DNA of 64,000 bases, from positions 434,001-498,000 of the forward strand of contig CANMWO010000002.1 in the NCBI GenBank assembly GCA_947501695.1, written 5' to 3'. Numbering within the stretch: the stretch's first letter is position 1; each line of letters opens with the position of its first letter. The notes below the pieces were generated by a model. It saw only the letters and a program-made list of their open reading frames with translations, did no database searches and had not been told where the DNA came from. A program made the position numbers and the translations under genes. Shown here in pieces: positions 7,418 through 15,996 of the stretch. This DNA is from an uncultured Sphingomonadaceae bacterium (GTDB lineage: Bacteria > Pseudomonadota > Alphaproteobacteria > Sphingomonadales > Sphingomonadaceae).

Positions 7418-9016
7418 ATGAAACCTCTCGTTGTCATTGGATTTTTGGGCTCCACGCTCGATGCAGCAAAGTTTGGGCCGTCGCGGTGGAATAAATGGCG
7501 GCCATCCCTGTCAATTGTCATGCAAGAAGATTTGCGCGTTGATCGCTTCGTCCTTTTACATGGAAAGCTGCATAACCGGCTGGCTGATCAAATTGCGGAA
7601 GACATTGAATCAGTTTCGCCCGAGACCACGGTGGATCAGAAATTCTTGGAATTTGACGATCCGTGGGAATTTGAGGAGGTTTATGGCAAGCTTCTCGACT
7701 TTGCCCGGGGCTATCCATTTGACCCTGACAAAGAAGATTATCTGATACACATCACGACTGGCACGCACGTGGCGCAAATTTGTCTCTTCCTGTTAACCGA
7801 AGCGCGTTATTTGCCGGGCCGCTTACTGCAGACGCAACCGGGCGGGAGTGTGAAGGGTAATGTCCTCGGCCGTGTCAGCATGATAGACTTGGATCTTTCC
7901 CGCTACGACAGCATCGCTTCGCGCTTTTCGATCCAAACGGCAGAGGATTCATCCTTCCTTAAATCCGGTATCGAGACGAAGAACATAGCATTCAACACGT
8001 TGATTGATGAGATAGAACAAGTCGCGGGGCGATCCAAAGCACCTATTCTGCTAACTGGTCCAACGGGTGCGGGCAAAAGCCAATTGGCACGCCGTATCTA
8101 CGAACTGAAAAAACTCAAGCATCAGGTTTCCGGCAGCTTTGTTGAAGTAAACTGTGCGACCCTGCGCGGCGACAGCGCCATGTCCGCTCTGTTTGGTCAT
8201 ACCAAAGGGGCCTTTACAGGCGCTGCTACTGAAAGAGCGGGGCTTTTGCGGACAGCCAACAAGGGTATGCTTTTCCTCGATGAGATTGGGGAGCTTGGTG
8301 CCGACGAGCAAGCAATGATATTGCGCGCGATTGAAGATAAGCGGTTTCTGCCGGTTGGCGCAGATAAGGAGGCCGATTCAGATTTTCAGTTGATTGTGGG
8401 TACCAACAAGGACCTTTCTGCAGCCGTTGCCAATGGAACGTTCCGCGATGACTTGCTTGCTCGCCTAAATCTCTGGACCTTTGCTCTTCCAGGACTTGCT
8501 GACCGTAAAGAGGATATTGAGCCCAATCTTGATTATGAGCTCGATCGCTTTGCTGAGCGAGAAGGAAATCGGGTGACATTCAATAAAGAAGCACGAGATA
8601 GATATCTGAAATTTGCAAGTTCCCCGAATGCGCTCTGGTCTGGCAACTTCCGCGATCTGGCTGCCAGCGTAACGCGAATGGCCACATTGTCTCCCGAAGG
8701 AAGAATAGGGCGGGAAACGGTTGATCTCGAAATCATGAAACTAGGCCGCCTGTGGCAAGGCGGTGTCGTCGAAAAGAACGACGGCATGCATGCATTGTTT
8801 AGCGATGAAGAGCTAAATGCGCTCGATCCATTTGATCGTGTACAGTTAGCGGAAGTTGTTAATGTCAGCCGAAATAGCAAATCAATGTCGGAAGCCGGGC
8901 GGACGTTGTTCGCGTCATCCCGTCAGCGGCGCAAAAGCGCCAATGATGCCGATCGTTTGAAAAAATATCTCGCCCGCTTTGGCTTAAGTTGGGCTGAAAT
9001 AAATGCGGAGGCATAA
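7418..9016 (+). CDS. rtcR: RtcR, CARF-domain sigma-54 activator of RNA repair
   Basis: Activates rtcBA transcription with sigma-54 RNA polymerase. I place the start at 7418 (532 residues), because alignment by eye with E. coli RtcR begins at MKPLVVIGFLGSTLD; the 28 codons upstream do not look like RtcR. Domains: an N-terminal CARF domain (1-180) with the ligand-pocket segment HITTGTHVAQI (111-121); an AAA+ domain with Walker A GPTGAGKS (214-221), the sigma-54-contacting GAFTGA loop (264-269) and Walker B GMLFLDE (283-289); and a C-terminal HTH region. The CARF domain is thought to sense cyclic-phosphate RNA ends. It is divergent from the operon it should control. Confidence 0.95.
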   Translation: MKPLVVIGFLGSTLDAAKFGPSRWNKWRPSLSIVMQEDLRVDRFVLLHGKLHNRLADQIAEDIESVSPETTVDQKFLEFDDPWEFEEVYGKLLDFARGYPFDPDKEDYLIHITTGTHVAQICLFLLTEARYLPGRLLQTQPGGSVKGNVLGRVSMIDLDLSRYDSIASRFSIQTAEDSSFLKSGIETKNIAFNTLIDEIEQVAGRSKAPILLTGPTGAGKSQLARRIYELKKLKHQVSGSFVEVNCATLRGDSAMSALFGHTKGAFTGAATERAGLLRTANKGMLFLDEIGELGADEQAMILRAIEDKRFLPVGADKEADSDFQLIVGTNKDLSAAVANGTFRDDLLARLNLWTFALPGLADRKEDIEPNLDYELDRFAEREGNRVTFNKEARDRYLKFASSPNALWSGNFRDLAASVTRMATLSPEGRIGRETVDLEIMKLGRLWQGGVVEKNDGMHALFSDEELNALDPFDRVQLAEVVNVSRNSKSMSEAGRTLFASSRQRRKSANDADRLKKYLARFGLSWAEINAEA

Positions 9017-9022
9017 CAACGC

Positions 9023-9463
9023 ATGAAAACGATATTATTCGATATTGATGGGACGCTTGCCAATATCGAGCACAGACGCAATTACGTCGCCAAAGATAAA
9101 CCGGACTGGAAATCCTTCAATGCGGAGATGGGCGGAGATATCCCCAATGCACCGATCGTGGCATTGTATAAATCCCTTTGGGCATCGGACGCCTATGAAC
9201 TCATTCTGGTAACCGGACGAAATGAACGTTCAAGAGTACTGACGGAGCAATGGCTTGCCTGGAACGAGATTCCATTCGATCAAATATTGATGCGACCTGA
9301 CAATGATTTCAGAGCCGATCACATCATCAAGGAAGAGATTTTAAATCACTTATTGGCTGCAGGAAAAGCGATCGAATTTGTTGTCGATGATCGTCAGCAA
9401 GTTGTCGACATGTGGCGCCGCAATGGGATCACTTGTTTGCAATGCGATGTTGGCGATTTCTAA
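9023..9463 (+). CDS. HAD phosphatase of polynucleotide 3'-phosphatase type
   Basis: A 146-residue HAD-superfamily protein without a large cap. Motif I FDIDGTLANI has both catalytic Asp residues (7 and 9), motif II is LVTGRNE, and motif IV is VVDDRQQVVDMW. This compact form with the E-x-R-x-x-Y segment after motif I resembles the 3'-phosphatase domain of T4 polynucleotide kinase. It starts six bases after rtcR with a GGAGG upstream, so it belongs to the same transcript. It probably removes 3' or cyclic phosphates from RNA ends, complementing RtcA/RtcB; the substrate is inferred from context. Confidence 0.78.
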   Translation: MKTILFDIDGTLANIEHRRNYVAKDKPDWKSFNAEMGGDIPNAPIVALYKSLWASDAYELILVTGRNERSRVLTEQWLAWNEIPFDQILMRPDNDFRADHIIKEEILNHLLAAGKAIEFVVDDRQQVVDMWRRNGITCLQCDVGDF

Positions 9464-9492
9464 ATCTGGAAAAAATGAAGCAAGATACCAAC

Positions 9493-12213
9493 CTATCGCC
9501 ACTGCGATCTACGATCTACAAAACGCTGGAAACCAGCAGCCATGGAACTTGATCTCGCTTGCAAAAGAAGCTTCCGTCCTTCTTTTTGCCGTGAGAAAAT
9601 CAGCTTAACCGGACCAATATGCTTGTTCCAACGATGCGCAAAATATTCTGCATTATCCCTGTGGGTTGCCAATAGTGATGGCACAGCATGATAATCTTTG
9701 CGGATGATGGAACCAAAAAGACTCTTCCGGACAAGAAAATAGCGCGGGTTTTCTATCGGCCCCAAAATTTCGGAAAGCGCATCTAGGAATATTCTCTCCT
9801 CCGCCCGTGACGCGTTATGCAGAATGACATTGTGATGGCCTCTTATGCTGGGTTCGATTTCAACTTCATAAGCACTAGGGAGACTTTTAAGTGCATCAAT
9901 ATGCGACAGGCTCTCTAGCAGCACATCGCCGACTTGTTTGAGACTACGTTCCAAAGTGCCATTTTTGATGAACAACCGTGTGGCCAGATAGAGCTTTGGA
10001 AGCGAATAAATCAATGTTAGGCCGCCAAATATCATCGCCAGTGTCGCAATTTCCCTGATGGATTGAAACTGCCGCAAGGCTCCAGCTGCAGAAGTAAAGC
10101 TGCCGAGAACGGCGCTAATGGAAAGATATTGCAACGTTTGATCATATGACCCTGCTCTGGGGGCATAATTTGCCTCCGCAATTTTATGCACGTGTGAGCG
10201 CTGCTCGGCATCACCAAGCGAGTAAGTCCATTTTTGCGCAATCTCGGAACGCTGTCTGGCATAAGCGAACATATGTTCGTTCTTGCCATCAATATGTTCA
10301 ACATCCCAATCATGGGAGGAGATATCGAGCCGGCCAATACCGTTGCTAATATGATCCGAAATGCCGTTTGAAATACCCTCAAACATCTCAAAACGCTGAC
10401 AAAGCAACCGCATATCGCTGCCCAGTTTTTCCATCTCGAGCTTAAACGGCCCAAAGGGCGTGTCCCAAACAAATCTGGCGACAGAAGATGGCCAAAGCTG
10501 ATCAGATTGCGGCTCGACAGTTGCCAAATGCCAGATATTGGCGACCTTGTCAGGAGCATCGCGATCAATTCGGATCGCCCGCCCACGCATTTGATTGGAC
10601 AGCATGTAGGAACCAACGTTGCTTGCCAGAACAAGCGTGTTAATTGTTGGCGCGTCCCAGCCTTCACCAAGCAATGCCTGCGTGCCTATCAGGATACGAA
10701 TGGCACCGAGATTGAATAGATGCGTAACCAACCGGACAATCTTCTGGTTACTCTTTCCTTCTACCCGTAATTGGGAATAGCCGGGACAACCCGCTAGTGC
10801 CTTAAGCTTGATTTGGCTTTCGGGAATATCTGCAGTTTTGGCTGCATCCGATAGCATCAAACAAGCTGAATCCGGGAGGATCACAAGCGTACCGGTTAAC
10901 ACCCCGATCCGGTCTTCATTCAATTCTGCACGGCGCAATGTCTCAAATATGGGAACAACACCAAGTTTGGCTGGCTTGAAGAGTTGACCGGGATTGCGCG
11001 GCAAATCGGCGGCTCTAACATAATCGGTCAAAACCACCATGCGCAAACCATTGGCAAGGTGCTTGTGCTCTCTCTCTGCGATTTCAACAATCGAATCCAG
11101 CTTGGCCAGGCTGCCCGCCATTGCCTTAAGCACAGCACGACTTTCCAGCAATTTCACCCGGTTATTTTCTATGAGCCCCAGCTGGCGCAGTCGTTTTTCA
11201 GTCTGCTTTACAAGGCTCGTTGGATGTGTGGACAGGTCTTTATAGTCAAAAATGTACCCGTTTAGAAATGTCTGAAACCAAGGCGGTGAAAGCATCGGTA
11301 TATTTTCGTTTTCAACACCAAGTAGTTCGAGTGGCTCATCTGGCAATTCAGCATTGCCTGCTGCCATTAGGATCAACATGGAGGACAAATATTCTGGGTC
11401 GCCCAATATCGCCTCTTCATGAAGCTCGGGACCAGCCATCCACGGATGGTTTTTAAGATATTCTATAAATGCTTCATCTGAAAGCAAGTCGGATATCAGC
11501 GTCGCAATACCTCTGCGGCGTTCTTCCAGCAAATCTAACTCGTTTTGCTGGGGGAGCGAGAAATGAACGAAATCCTGGTGCGGACACAAATCTCCATTGC
11601 GTACTAGCTCAGGAACTGAAATTTCCGCATCAATCGCGCCGCATAGATCATCATAGCGCGACCATTCTGCATAGCTTGCATCATAAGGCGGAGTGGCGGT
11701 CAAGGCGACCAAGGTGGCATTGGGTAGTGCGTCAACCAAATCGTTCAGGGCTCTCCACCATTCCCGGCGCAGATGGTGCGCTTCATCAACGATAATCGTT
11801 ATTCCGTCCTCGGCACCAAACAAATCAATCAGTCGTTTAAAATCTGGCCTTTGATGTTCTTCACCCTCTCCCGCTTCAAATTTCCAGAGAGCGTGCAGCG
11901 CTTGATAGGTCGCGCTGGTCATAGTTTTCGGAGTTTTAAGATCATAGGAAATGTCGTTTGAGTCTAGTGCTTCAGCTGACAAAAACATTTCAAAAAGGCG
12001 TTCAGACCATTGGTTGCGAATTGTCAGCGTTGGCGACAATATTAGCGCTGGCCTCCCCAATTCTCGCATGACCTCAAGGCCAAGAACTGTTTTTCCAGAG
12101 CCGGGAGCCGCGACGATATGAAGCTTTGTATCTTCCAGATGGCCTCGCAATTCATCAAGGACACGTTGCTGGTAGTCACGCCATTGACCCTGAAACTGCA
12201 TACGAGAGAACAT
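9493..12213 (-). CDS. Superfamily 2 DEAD/DEAH-type helicase with internal membrane segments
   Basis: A large helicase, about 906 residues from the ATG at 12213; an in-frame TTG at 12249 is another possible start. Motifs: a DYQQRVLDEL Q-like segment, Walker A APGSGKT, motif II IIVDEAHH, motif III ALTATPP, and a C-terminal RecA domain with LLGEGWDAP and QMRGRAIR. Two hydrophobic stretches (about residues 705-755) follow the helicase core, which is unusual, and a C-terminal domain of unknown type follows. Such helicases are common in defence islands. It converges on the RNA-repair HAD gene, 29 bases away. Function unknown; a defence role is inference. Confidence 0.75.
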   Translation of the reverse strand: MFSRMQFQGQWRDYQQRVLDELRGHLEDTKLHIVAAPGSGKTVLGLEVMRELGRPALILSPTLTIRNQWSERLFEMFLSAEALDSNDISYDLKTPKTMTSATYQALHALWKFEAGEGEEHQRPDFKRLIDLFGAEDGITIIVDEAHHLRREWWRALNDLVDALPNATLVALTATPPYDASYAEWSRYDDLCGAIDAEISVPELVRNGDLCPHQDFVHFSLPQQNELDLLEERRRGIATLISDLLSDEAFIEYLKNHPWMAGPELHEEAILGDPEYLSSMLILMAAGNAELPDEPLELLGVENENIPMLSPPWFQTFLNGYIFDYKDLSTHPTSLVKQTEKRLRQLGLIENNRVKLLESRAVLKAMAGSLAKLDSIVEIAEREHKHLANGLRMVVLTDYVRAADLPRNPGQLFKPAKLGVVPIFETLRRAELNEDRIGVLTGTLVILPDSACLMLSDAAKTADIPESQIKLKALAGCPGYSQLRVEGKSNQKIVRLVTHLFNLGAIRILIGTQALLGEGWDAPTINTLVLASNVGSYMLSNQMRGRAIRIDRDAPDKVANIWHLATVEPQSDQLWPSSVARFVWDTPFGPFKLEMEKLGSDMRLLCQRFEMFEGISNGISDHISNGIGRLDISSHDWDVEHIDGKNEHMFAYARQRSEIAQKWTYSLGDAEQRSHVHKIAEANYAPRAGSYDQTLQYLSISAVLGSFTSAAGALRQFQSIREIATLAMIFGGLTLIYSLPKLYLATRLFIKNGTLERSLKQVGDVLLESLSHIDALKSLPSAYEVEIEPSIRGHHNVILHNASRAEERIFLDALSEILGPIENPRYFLVRKSLFGSIIRKDYHAVPSLLATHRDNAEYFAHRWNKHIGPVKLIFSRQKEGRKLLLQARSSSMAAGFQRFVDRRSQWR

Positions 12214-12364
12214 AGCGCTATTGATCTTTGATAGATGCACAAGGGTCAATCAAATTCTTAGCCAACGCGTGCCCAGCTAGTCGATGAAAGGGATGGCGTG
12301 CTACCCCGGTGCTGCCCGGGGCATTATCTGGTTAAGCAATATTGCTTTAAGTAACTGAGAAATA

Positions 12365-12441
<77 letters not shown>

Positions 12442-12522
12442 TTGGTGCTATATTAGCGAACAAGCGCTTAGCAGCGGGCGGGCCGCTTTGCCAATCACTA
12501 ATTTGGTCGATAGCCCGCTAAT

Positions 12523-12933
12523 TTAGTCGTCGGTCTTTTCGCGCTTGGTCTTGGAGATTTCTTGAAACTTTCCCAGACCACAGGCAGCCCGGGTTTCTAT
12601 CCGTCCAGCGGTGTTATCCAGCACGCGGATGATATCGACATTGCATAGGCGATTGGTCGACGTGCGATAGGAGAAGGCCTCTTCAAAGCCCAAACCACTG
12701 CATCTATTTGGCAGCTTGTTACGATAAATGTCGCCGTTGCGCATTTTGAAATCGATGGTCTGATCATCAATAACATTGGTCGAGCGGATTTGAGACCGGT
12801 TGACGCAACTTTTCGGCTCGCCGACTTTCTCGATGATATATTTATCGTCTTTCGACCGTTTCTCGCCAGCATAGGCGGCTCCGGTTGCGGCAAGAATGGA
12901 ACCGATTAGGATCGGGGCAAATAACTTCATCAT
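12523..12933 (-). CDS. Secreted DUF6491-family protein
   Basis: AAGGAG just upstream selects the tandem ATG pair at 12933/12930 over the ATG at 12963. The product has a signal peptide (LFAPILIGSILAATGAAYA) and a small mature domain with four Cys, in the segments SCVNRSQIRSTNV, NRCSGLGF, RLCNVD and AACGLG, likely forming two disulfides in the periplasm. The RSQIRS and FSYRTSTNRLC segments match DUF6491 proteins common in sphingomonads and Caulobacter relatives. The function of the family is not known. Confidence 0.7.
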   Translation of the reverse strand: MMKLFAPILIGSILAATGAAYAGEKRSKDDKYIIEKVGEPKSCVNRSQIRSTNVIDDQTIDFKMRNGDIYRNKLPNRCSGLGFEEAFSYRTSTNRLCNVDIIRVLDNTAGRIETRAACGLGKFQEISKTKREKTDD

Positions 12934-13026
12934 ATATCTCCTTGCATTCAATCCCCACATCAATTTTTCGAAAATAGGCTTTGGGGGATTTCTGCAAGCT
13001 GAACGATTTTTAGGACCAATGGAGGT

Positions 13027-13677
13027 TCAGGCAGCCGTTGAAGGTGGTGGCGTTTTCTTCTTAAAGCGACACAGGTCTGCCAATGGGCAGCGCCAGCATT
13101 CCGGCTTGCGCGCCTTGCAGATATAGCGGCCGTGCAGGATCAACCAGTGATGGGCGTGGACACGGAACGGACCGGGGGTTTGTTTATCGAGCTTTTTCTC
13201 GACGGCCAACACCGTTTTGCCAGGGGCCAGTCCGGTGCGATTTCCGACCCGAAAAATATGCGTATCCACCGCAAAAGTTTCTGCGCCAAAGGCACAGTTC
13301 ATCACAACATTGGCGGTTTTTCGGCCAACGCCGGGAAGTTTGGTAAGTTCATCGCGGTCTGCCGGCACTTCCCCGCCATAGTCGGCAATCAGCATTTCGG
13401 ACAGAGCAATGACGTTCTTTGCTTTCGTATTATAAAGCCCGATGGTCTTGATATGCTCTTTCAGGCCATCGAGGCCGAGATCAACCATCTGTTGCGGCTT
13501 TGTTACCTGTTCGAAAAGCAACCGTGTCGCCTTGTTAACACCAATATCGGTGGATTGCGCGGACAGGGCTACGGCGACGACCAGCTGATAAACATTGCCG
13601 TAATTCAGCTCTGTCTCTGGCGACGGATTGTCCGCCGCCAGCCGCGAATAAAATTCGAAAATATCGTCTTTTTTCAT
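13027..13677 (-). CDS. nth: Endonuclease III
   Basis: Bifunctional DNA glycosylase/AP lyase for oxidised pyrimidines in base excision repair. Its 216 residues are normal for the family. The HhH motif LPGVGRKTANVV carries the catalytic Lys, the catalytic Asp is in VDTHIFRV, and the C-terminal 4Fe-4S loop is C-x6-C-x2-C-x5-C (CKARKPECWRCPLADLC). It ends in a Pro/Thr tail. dapB ends 10 bases upstream on the same strand, so the two are probably co-transcribed. Confidence 0.96.
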   Translation of the reverse strand: MKKDDIFEFYSRLAADNPSPETELNYGNVYQLVVAVALSAQSTDIGVNKATRLLFEQVTKPQQMVDLGLDGLKEHIKTIGLYNTKAKNVIALSEMLIADYGGEVPADRDELTKLPGVGRKTANVVMNCAFGAETFAVDTHIFRVGNRTGLAPGKTVLAVEKKLDKQTPGPFRVHAHHWLILHGRYICKARKPECWRCPLADLCRFKKKTPPPSTAA

Positions 13678-13687
13678 GCGTCTGCTA

Positions 13688-14422
13688 TCATTTCAGGCCG
13701 AGCATATCGGTCATGTCATAGCGGCCGGGTTGTTGCTGGGTAAGCCACAATGCCGCCTTGACCGCACCGCGCGCAAAAATCATCCGATTTTCGGCGCGAT
13801 GACCCAGTTCAATGCGCTCTTCATCCGTAGCCAATATGACTTGATGGTCACCGGCCACTGATCCGCCGCGCAGCGATGCAAAGCCGATCGCGCCTTTCTC
13901 TCTCGCACCTGTCTGCCCATCACGCCCGCGCTCGCTATGATCGTCCAGACTGACCCCGCGCCCCTGTGCAGCAGCTTCGCCCAATAGAATGGCCGTGCCG
14001 GATGGAGCATCGACTTTGTACCGGTGATGCATTTCGACAATTTCAATATCCCAGTCATCGCCGAGGCGGGACGCAGCTTCTTTCACCAGCGCCGCCAGCA
14101 TGTTGACGCCCAATGACGTGTTTCCGGTCTGCAGCACGGGAACTGTCTTGGCGGCTGCATCGATGGACAGGTGATGCGCGGGTTCAAGGCCGGTGGTTCC
14201 AACCAGCATCGGTTTGCCAGCCTCTGCGCATAGATCCAAACGGTGGCTCAGGCCATCCGGTATCGAGAAATCAACCAGCACATCGCTCTCTGCAAGCAGT
14301 GCCGCAAAATCATCATCCTGATCCACGCCACCGGCATGACTAAGTTCTTCCTGCTCGCCAATGGCGTTCACGAGGGCATGGCCCATCCGGCCCTGGCTGC
14401 CGATAATCCCGATTGATGTCAT
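13688..14422 (-). CDS. dapB: 4-hydroxy-tetrahydrodipicolinate reductase
   Basis: NAD(P)H-dependent reductase of the diaminopimelate/lysine pathway. I start it at 14422 (244 residues), since MTSIGIIGSQGRMG is the usual N-terminus with its GxxGRMG nucleotide-binding loop; the ATG at 14500 would add 26 unrelated residues. The active-site segment EMHHRYKVDAPSGTA is intact, with the His pair and the substrate-binding Lys. It is divergent from a sirtuin gene across 52 bases and followed closely by nth. lysA, a later enzyme of the same pathway, is also in the window (31702). Confidence 0.95.
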   Translation of the reverse strand: MTSIGIIGSQGRMGHALVNAIGEQEELSHAGGVDQDDDFAALLAESDVLVDFSIPDGLSHRLDLCAEAGKPMLVGTTGLEPAHHLSIDAAAKTVPVLQTGNTSLGVNMLAALVKEAASRLGDDWDIEIVEMHHRYKVDAPSGTAILLGEAAAQGRGVSLDDHSERGRDGQTGAREKGAIGFASLRGGSVAGDHQVILATDEERIELGHRAENRMIFARGAVKAALWLTQQQPGRYDMTDMLGLK

Positions 14423-14474
14423 AAGTTCCCACCCTAGGCTTGCATTATTTTGCAGAAGCTGCTGGCATAGCGTT

Positions 14475-15179
14475 ATGCGCGAAATAAACAATATTGTCAT
14501 TCTGACCGGTGCGGGAATTAGCGCGGAAAGCGGTGTTGCAACCTTTCGCGGACCCGATGGCCTGTGGGAAGGCCACCGAGTAGAAGATGTCGCTACGCCA
14601 GAGGCGTTTCAGCGCGACCCGGCGCTGGTCCAGAAATTTTATGATGAGCGGCGGAGCACATTGCAGACCGTACATCCCAACGCGGCCCATAAAGCGCTGG
14701 CCAAGCTAGATGCGCAGTGGGGGGGCGACCTTTTGGTGGTGACGCAAAATGTCGATGACCTGCATGACCGGGCTGGCTCGCAGCGTCTGATTCACATGCA
14801 TGGCGAGCTGTTAAGCGGACTATGTCTGGCTTGCGGTGAGCGCTCTGCGGTGACCGAACAGTTATCGAACGGTCCTGCTTGTCCCCATTGTGACGAGATA
14901 GCGCTACGGCCCGATATCGTCTGGTTTGGCGAAATGCCTTATCAAATGGAGCGGATAGAGCTGGCTTTGGTCCAGTGCGACTTGTTCGTCTCGATTGGAA
15001 CGTCTGGTGCTGTTTATCCGGCAGCCGGGTTTGTCCGGTCGGCGCAGCATTACGGTGCCAAGACATTGGAGATGAATCTGGACCCGTCTGACGGCAGCCT
15101 GTATTTTGACGAAAGCCGGATGGGTAAAGCGGGAGAATTGGTCCCGGCTTGGGTAGAGGATGTCTTGAACAATGCCTGA
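14475..15179 (+). CDS. cobB: NAD-dependent protein deacylase, sirtuin (CobB type)
   Basis: Removes acyl groups from protein lysines using NAD+. The ATG at 14475 gives 234 residues beginning MREINNIVILTGAGISAESGVATFRG, with the sirtuin GAGxSxxSGIxxFR signature; the upstream extension is antisense to dapB. TQNVDDLH and the catalytic His in IHMHGEL are present, followed by a four-Cys zinc site (CLAC and CPHC). The short N-terminus fits class III sirtuins. Its last codons overlap the start of the next gene. Confidence 0.93.
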   Translation: MREINNIVILTGAGISAESGVATFRGPDGLWEGHRVEDVATPEAFQRDPALVQKFYDERRSTLQTVHPNAAHKALAKLDAQWGGDLLVVTQNVDDLHDRAGSQRLIHMHGELLSGLCLACGERSAVTEQLSNGPACPHCDEIALRPDIVWFGEMPYQMERIELALVQCDLFVSIGTSGAVYPAAGFVRSAQHYGAKTLEMNLDPSDGSLYFDESRMGKAGELVPAWVEDVLNNA

Positions 15180-15519
15180 CATGAAAGGCCAGTGTCATTG
15201 CGGAGCAGTGCAAATCATCATCCCGTCGCTGCCGACTGAAAGAATAGAATGCAATTGCTCATGGTGCCGAAAAAGTGGCTGGACAGGCGGTTATTGGAAT
15301 CCATCTGCCGTGAAAGTGGTTGCAAAGCCAGAAGTGCTAAATGGTCGTGTGCAAGGCGACAAGACCATCACTCTGTGGAACTGCAAAATATGCGGTTCGC
15401 ATACCCATTGGACGCCGCTAACCGCCCCGCCGGAGCGCATGGGCATCAATATGCGAATGTTTGATCCGACAGACTGGCAAGACTTGCCGGTTCGGAAAGT
15501 TGATGGTGCCAGCTTTTAG
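15172..15519 (+). CDS. GFA-domain (CENP-V/Gfa-like) zinc protein
   Basis: A 115-residue protein with the GFA fold signature: N-terminal KGQCHCGAVQ, CNCSWCRKSG, and a later CKICGSHTH, together making the two zinc sites of glutathione-dependent formaldehyde-activating-like proteins. The start is 15172, or 15181 if the Met-Lys-Gly form is used. It overlaps the sirtuin stop by eight bases. Most members of this large family have no proven enzymatic activity, so no specific reaction is assigned. Confidence 0.85.
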   Translation: MPDMKGQCHCGAVQIIIPSLPTERIECNCSWCRKSGWTGGYWNPSAVKVVAKPEVLNGRVQGDKTITLWNCKICGSHTHWTPLTAPPERMGINMRMFDPTDWQDLPVRKVDGASF

Positions 15520-15528
15520 GTCAGAGGA

Positions 15529-15939
15529 TCAATTAAGCAGATTGACCGTCACAAACAAATAGATCACCCAAAGCGCCATCGCGAGGATGGATAAAGTGGA
15601 TCCCATAACGCCCAATTGCCGGAACTTTATCGTCTTATCGGCAAAATGCTGGTACATTCCATAAATATGGACCACCCTTGCGACAAGAAAAAGCCCGGCC
15701 AATCCGGTCAGCGTCCAGTGATGGGCATCGGTCAATTCAAGCAACGCCAGCAATAAAATGGCTATCGGCGCGTTTTCGACCAAATTGGAATGACAGCCGC
15801 GTACCATGTCCATTTTTGGATCGCTGCCTGCGCCAAAGCCGGTTTCGGTGCGCAAACGCTGTCCTACCACCTTGAACAGCAGAAATATCATCAGCAAAGC
15901 GCAAATGGCGGCGGTTAAAGCAGTTACCGGTAATGTCAT
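15529..15939 (-). CDS. MAPEG-family membrane protein
   Basis: A 136-residue protein with four hydrophobic helices. It carries the MAPEG-like segment RGCHSNLVENAPIAILLLALLE, including the conserved N-x-x-E-x-x-P pattern used in glutathione binding by eukaryotic microsomal glutathione transferases, and ARVVHIYGMY. Bacterial members are poorly characterised. It lies on the minus strand between a convergent GFA gene and the moeB-like gene. Confidence 0.85.
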   Translation of the reverse strand: MTLPVTALTAAICALLMIFLLFKVVGQRLRTETGFGAGSDPKMDMVRGCHSNLVENAPIAILLLALLELTDAHHWTLTGLAGLFLVARVVHIYGMYQHFADKTIKFRQLGVMGSTLSILAMALWVIYLFVTVNLLN

Positions 15940-15996
15940 TTAGTGATCCCCTTCGACAATAACTTCCTGATTGCGGATTACGGGCCGCAACGCAAG

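Noticed and set aside
9023-9463. HAD protein as phosphoglycolate or sugar phosphatase
   Set aside because: It is too short for a C1-capped enzyme, and motif layout plus position beside rtcR favour a polynucleotide 3'-phosphatase type.
12304-12321. GC-rich hairpin downstream of tRNA-Arg as terminator
   Set aside because: The stem is only six base pairs and no T-run follows in the tRNA direction, so I did not list it as a terminator.
13132-13743. Plus-strand ORF of 203 codons
   Set aside because: Antisense to nth, whose motifs are all intact; a shadow frame.
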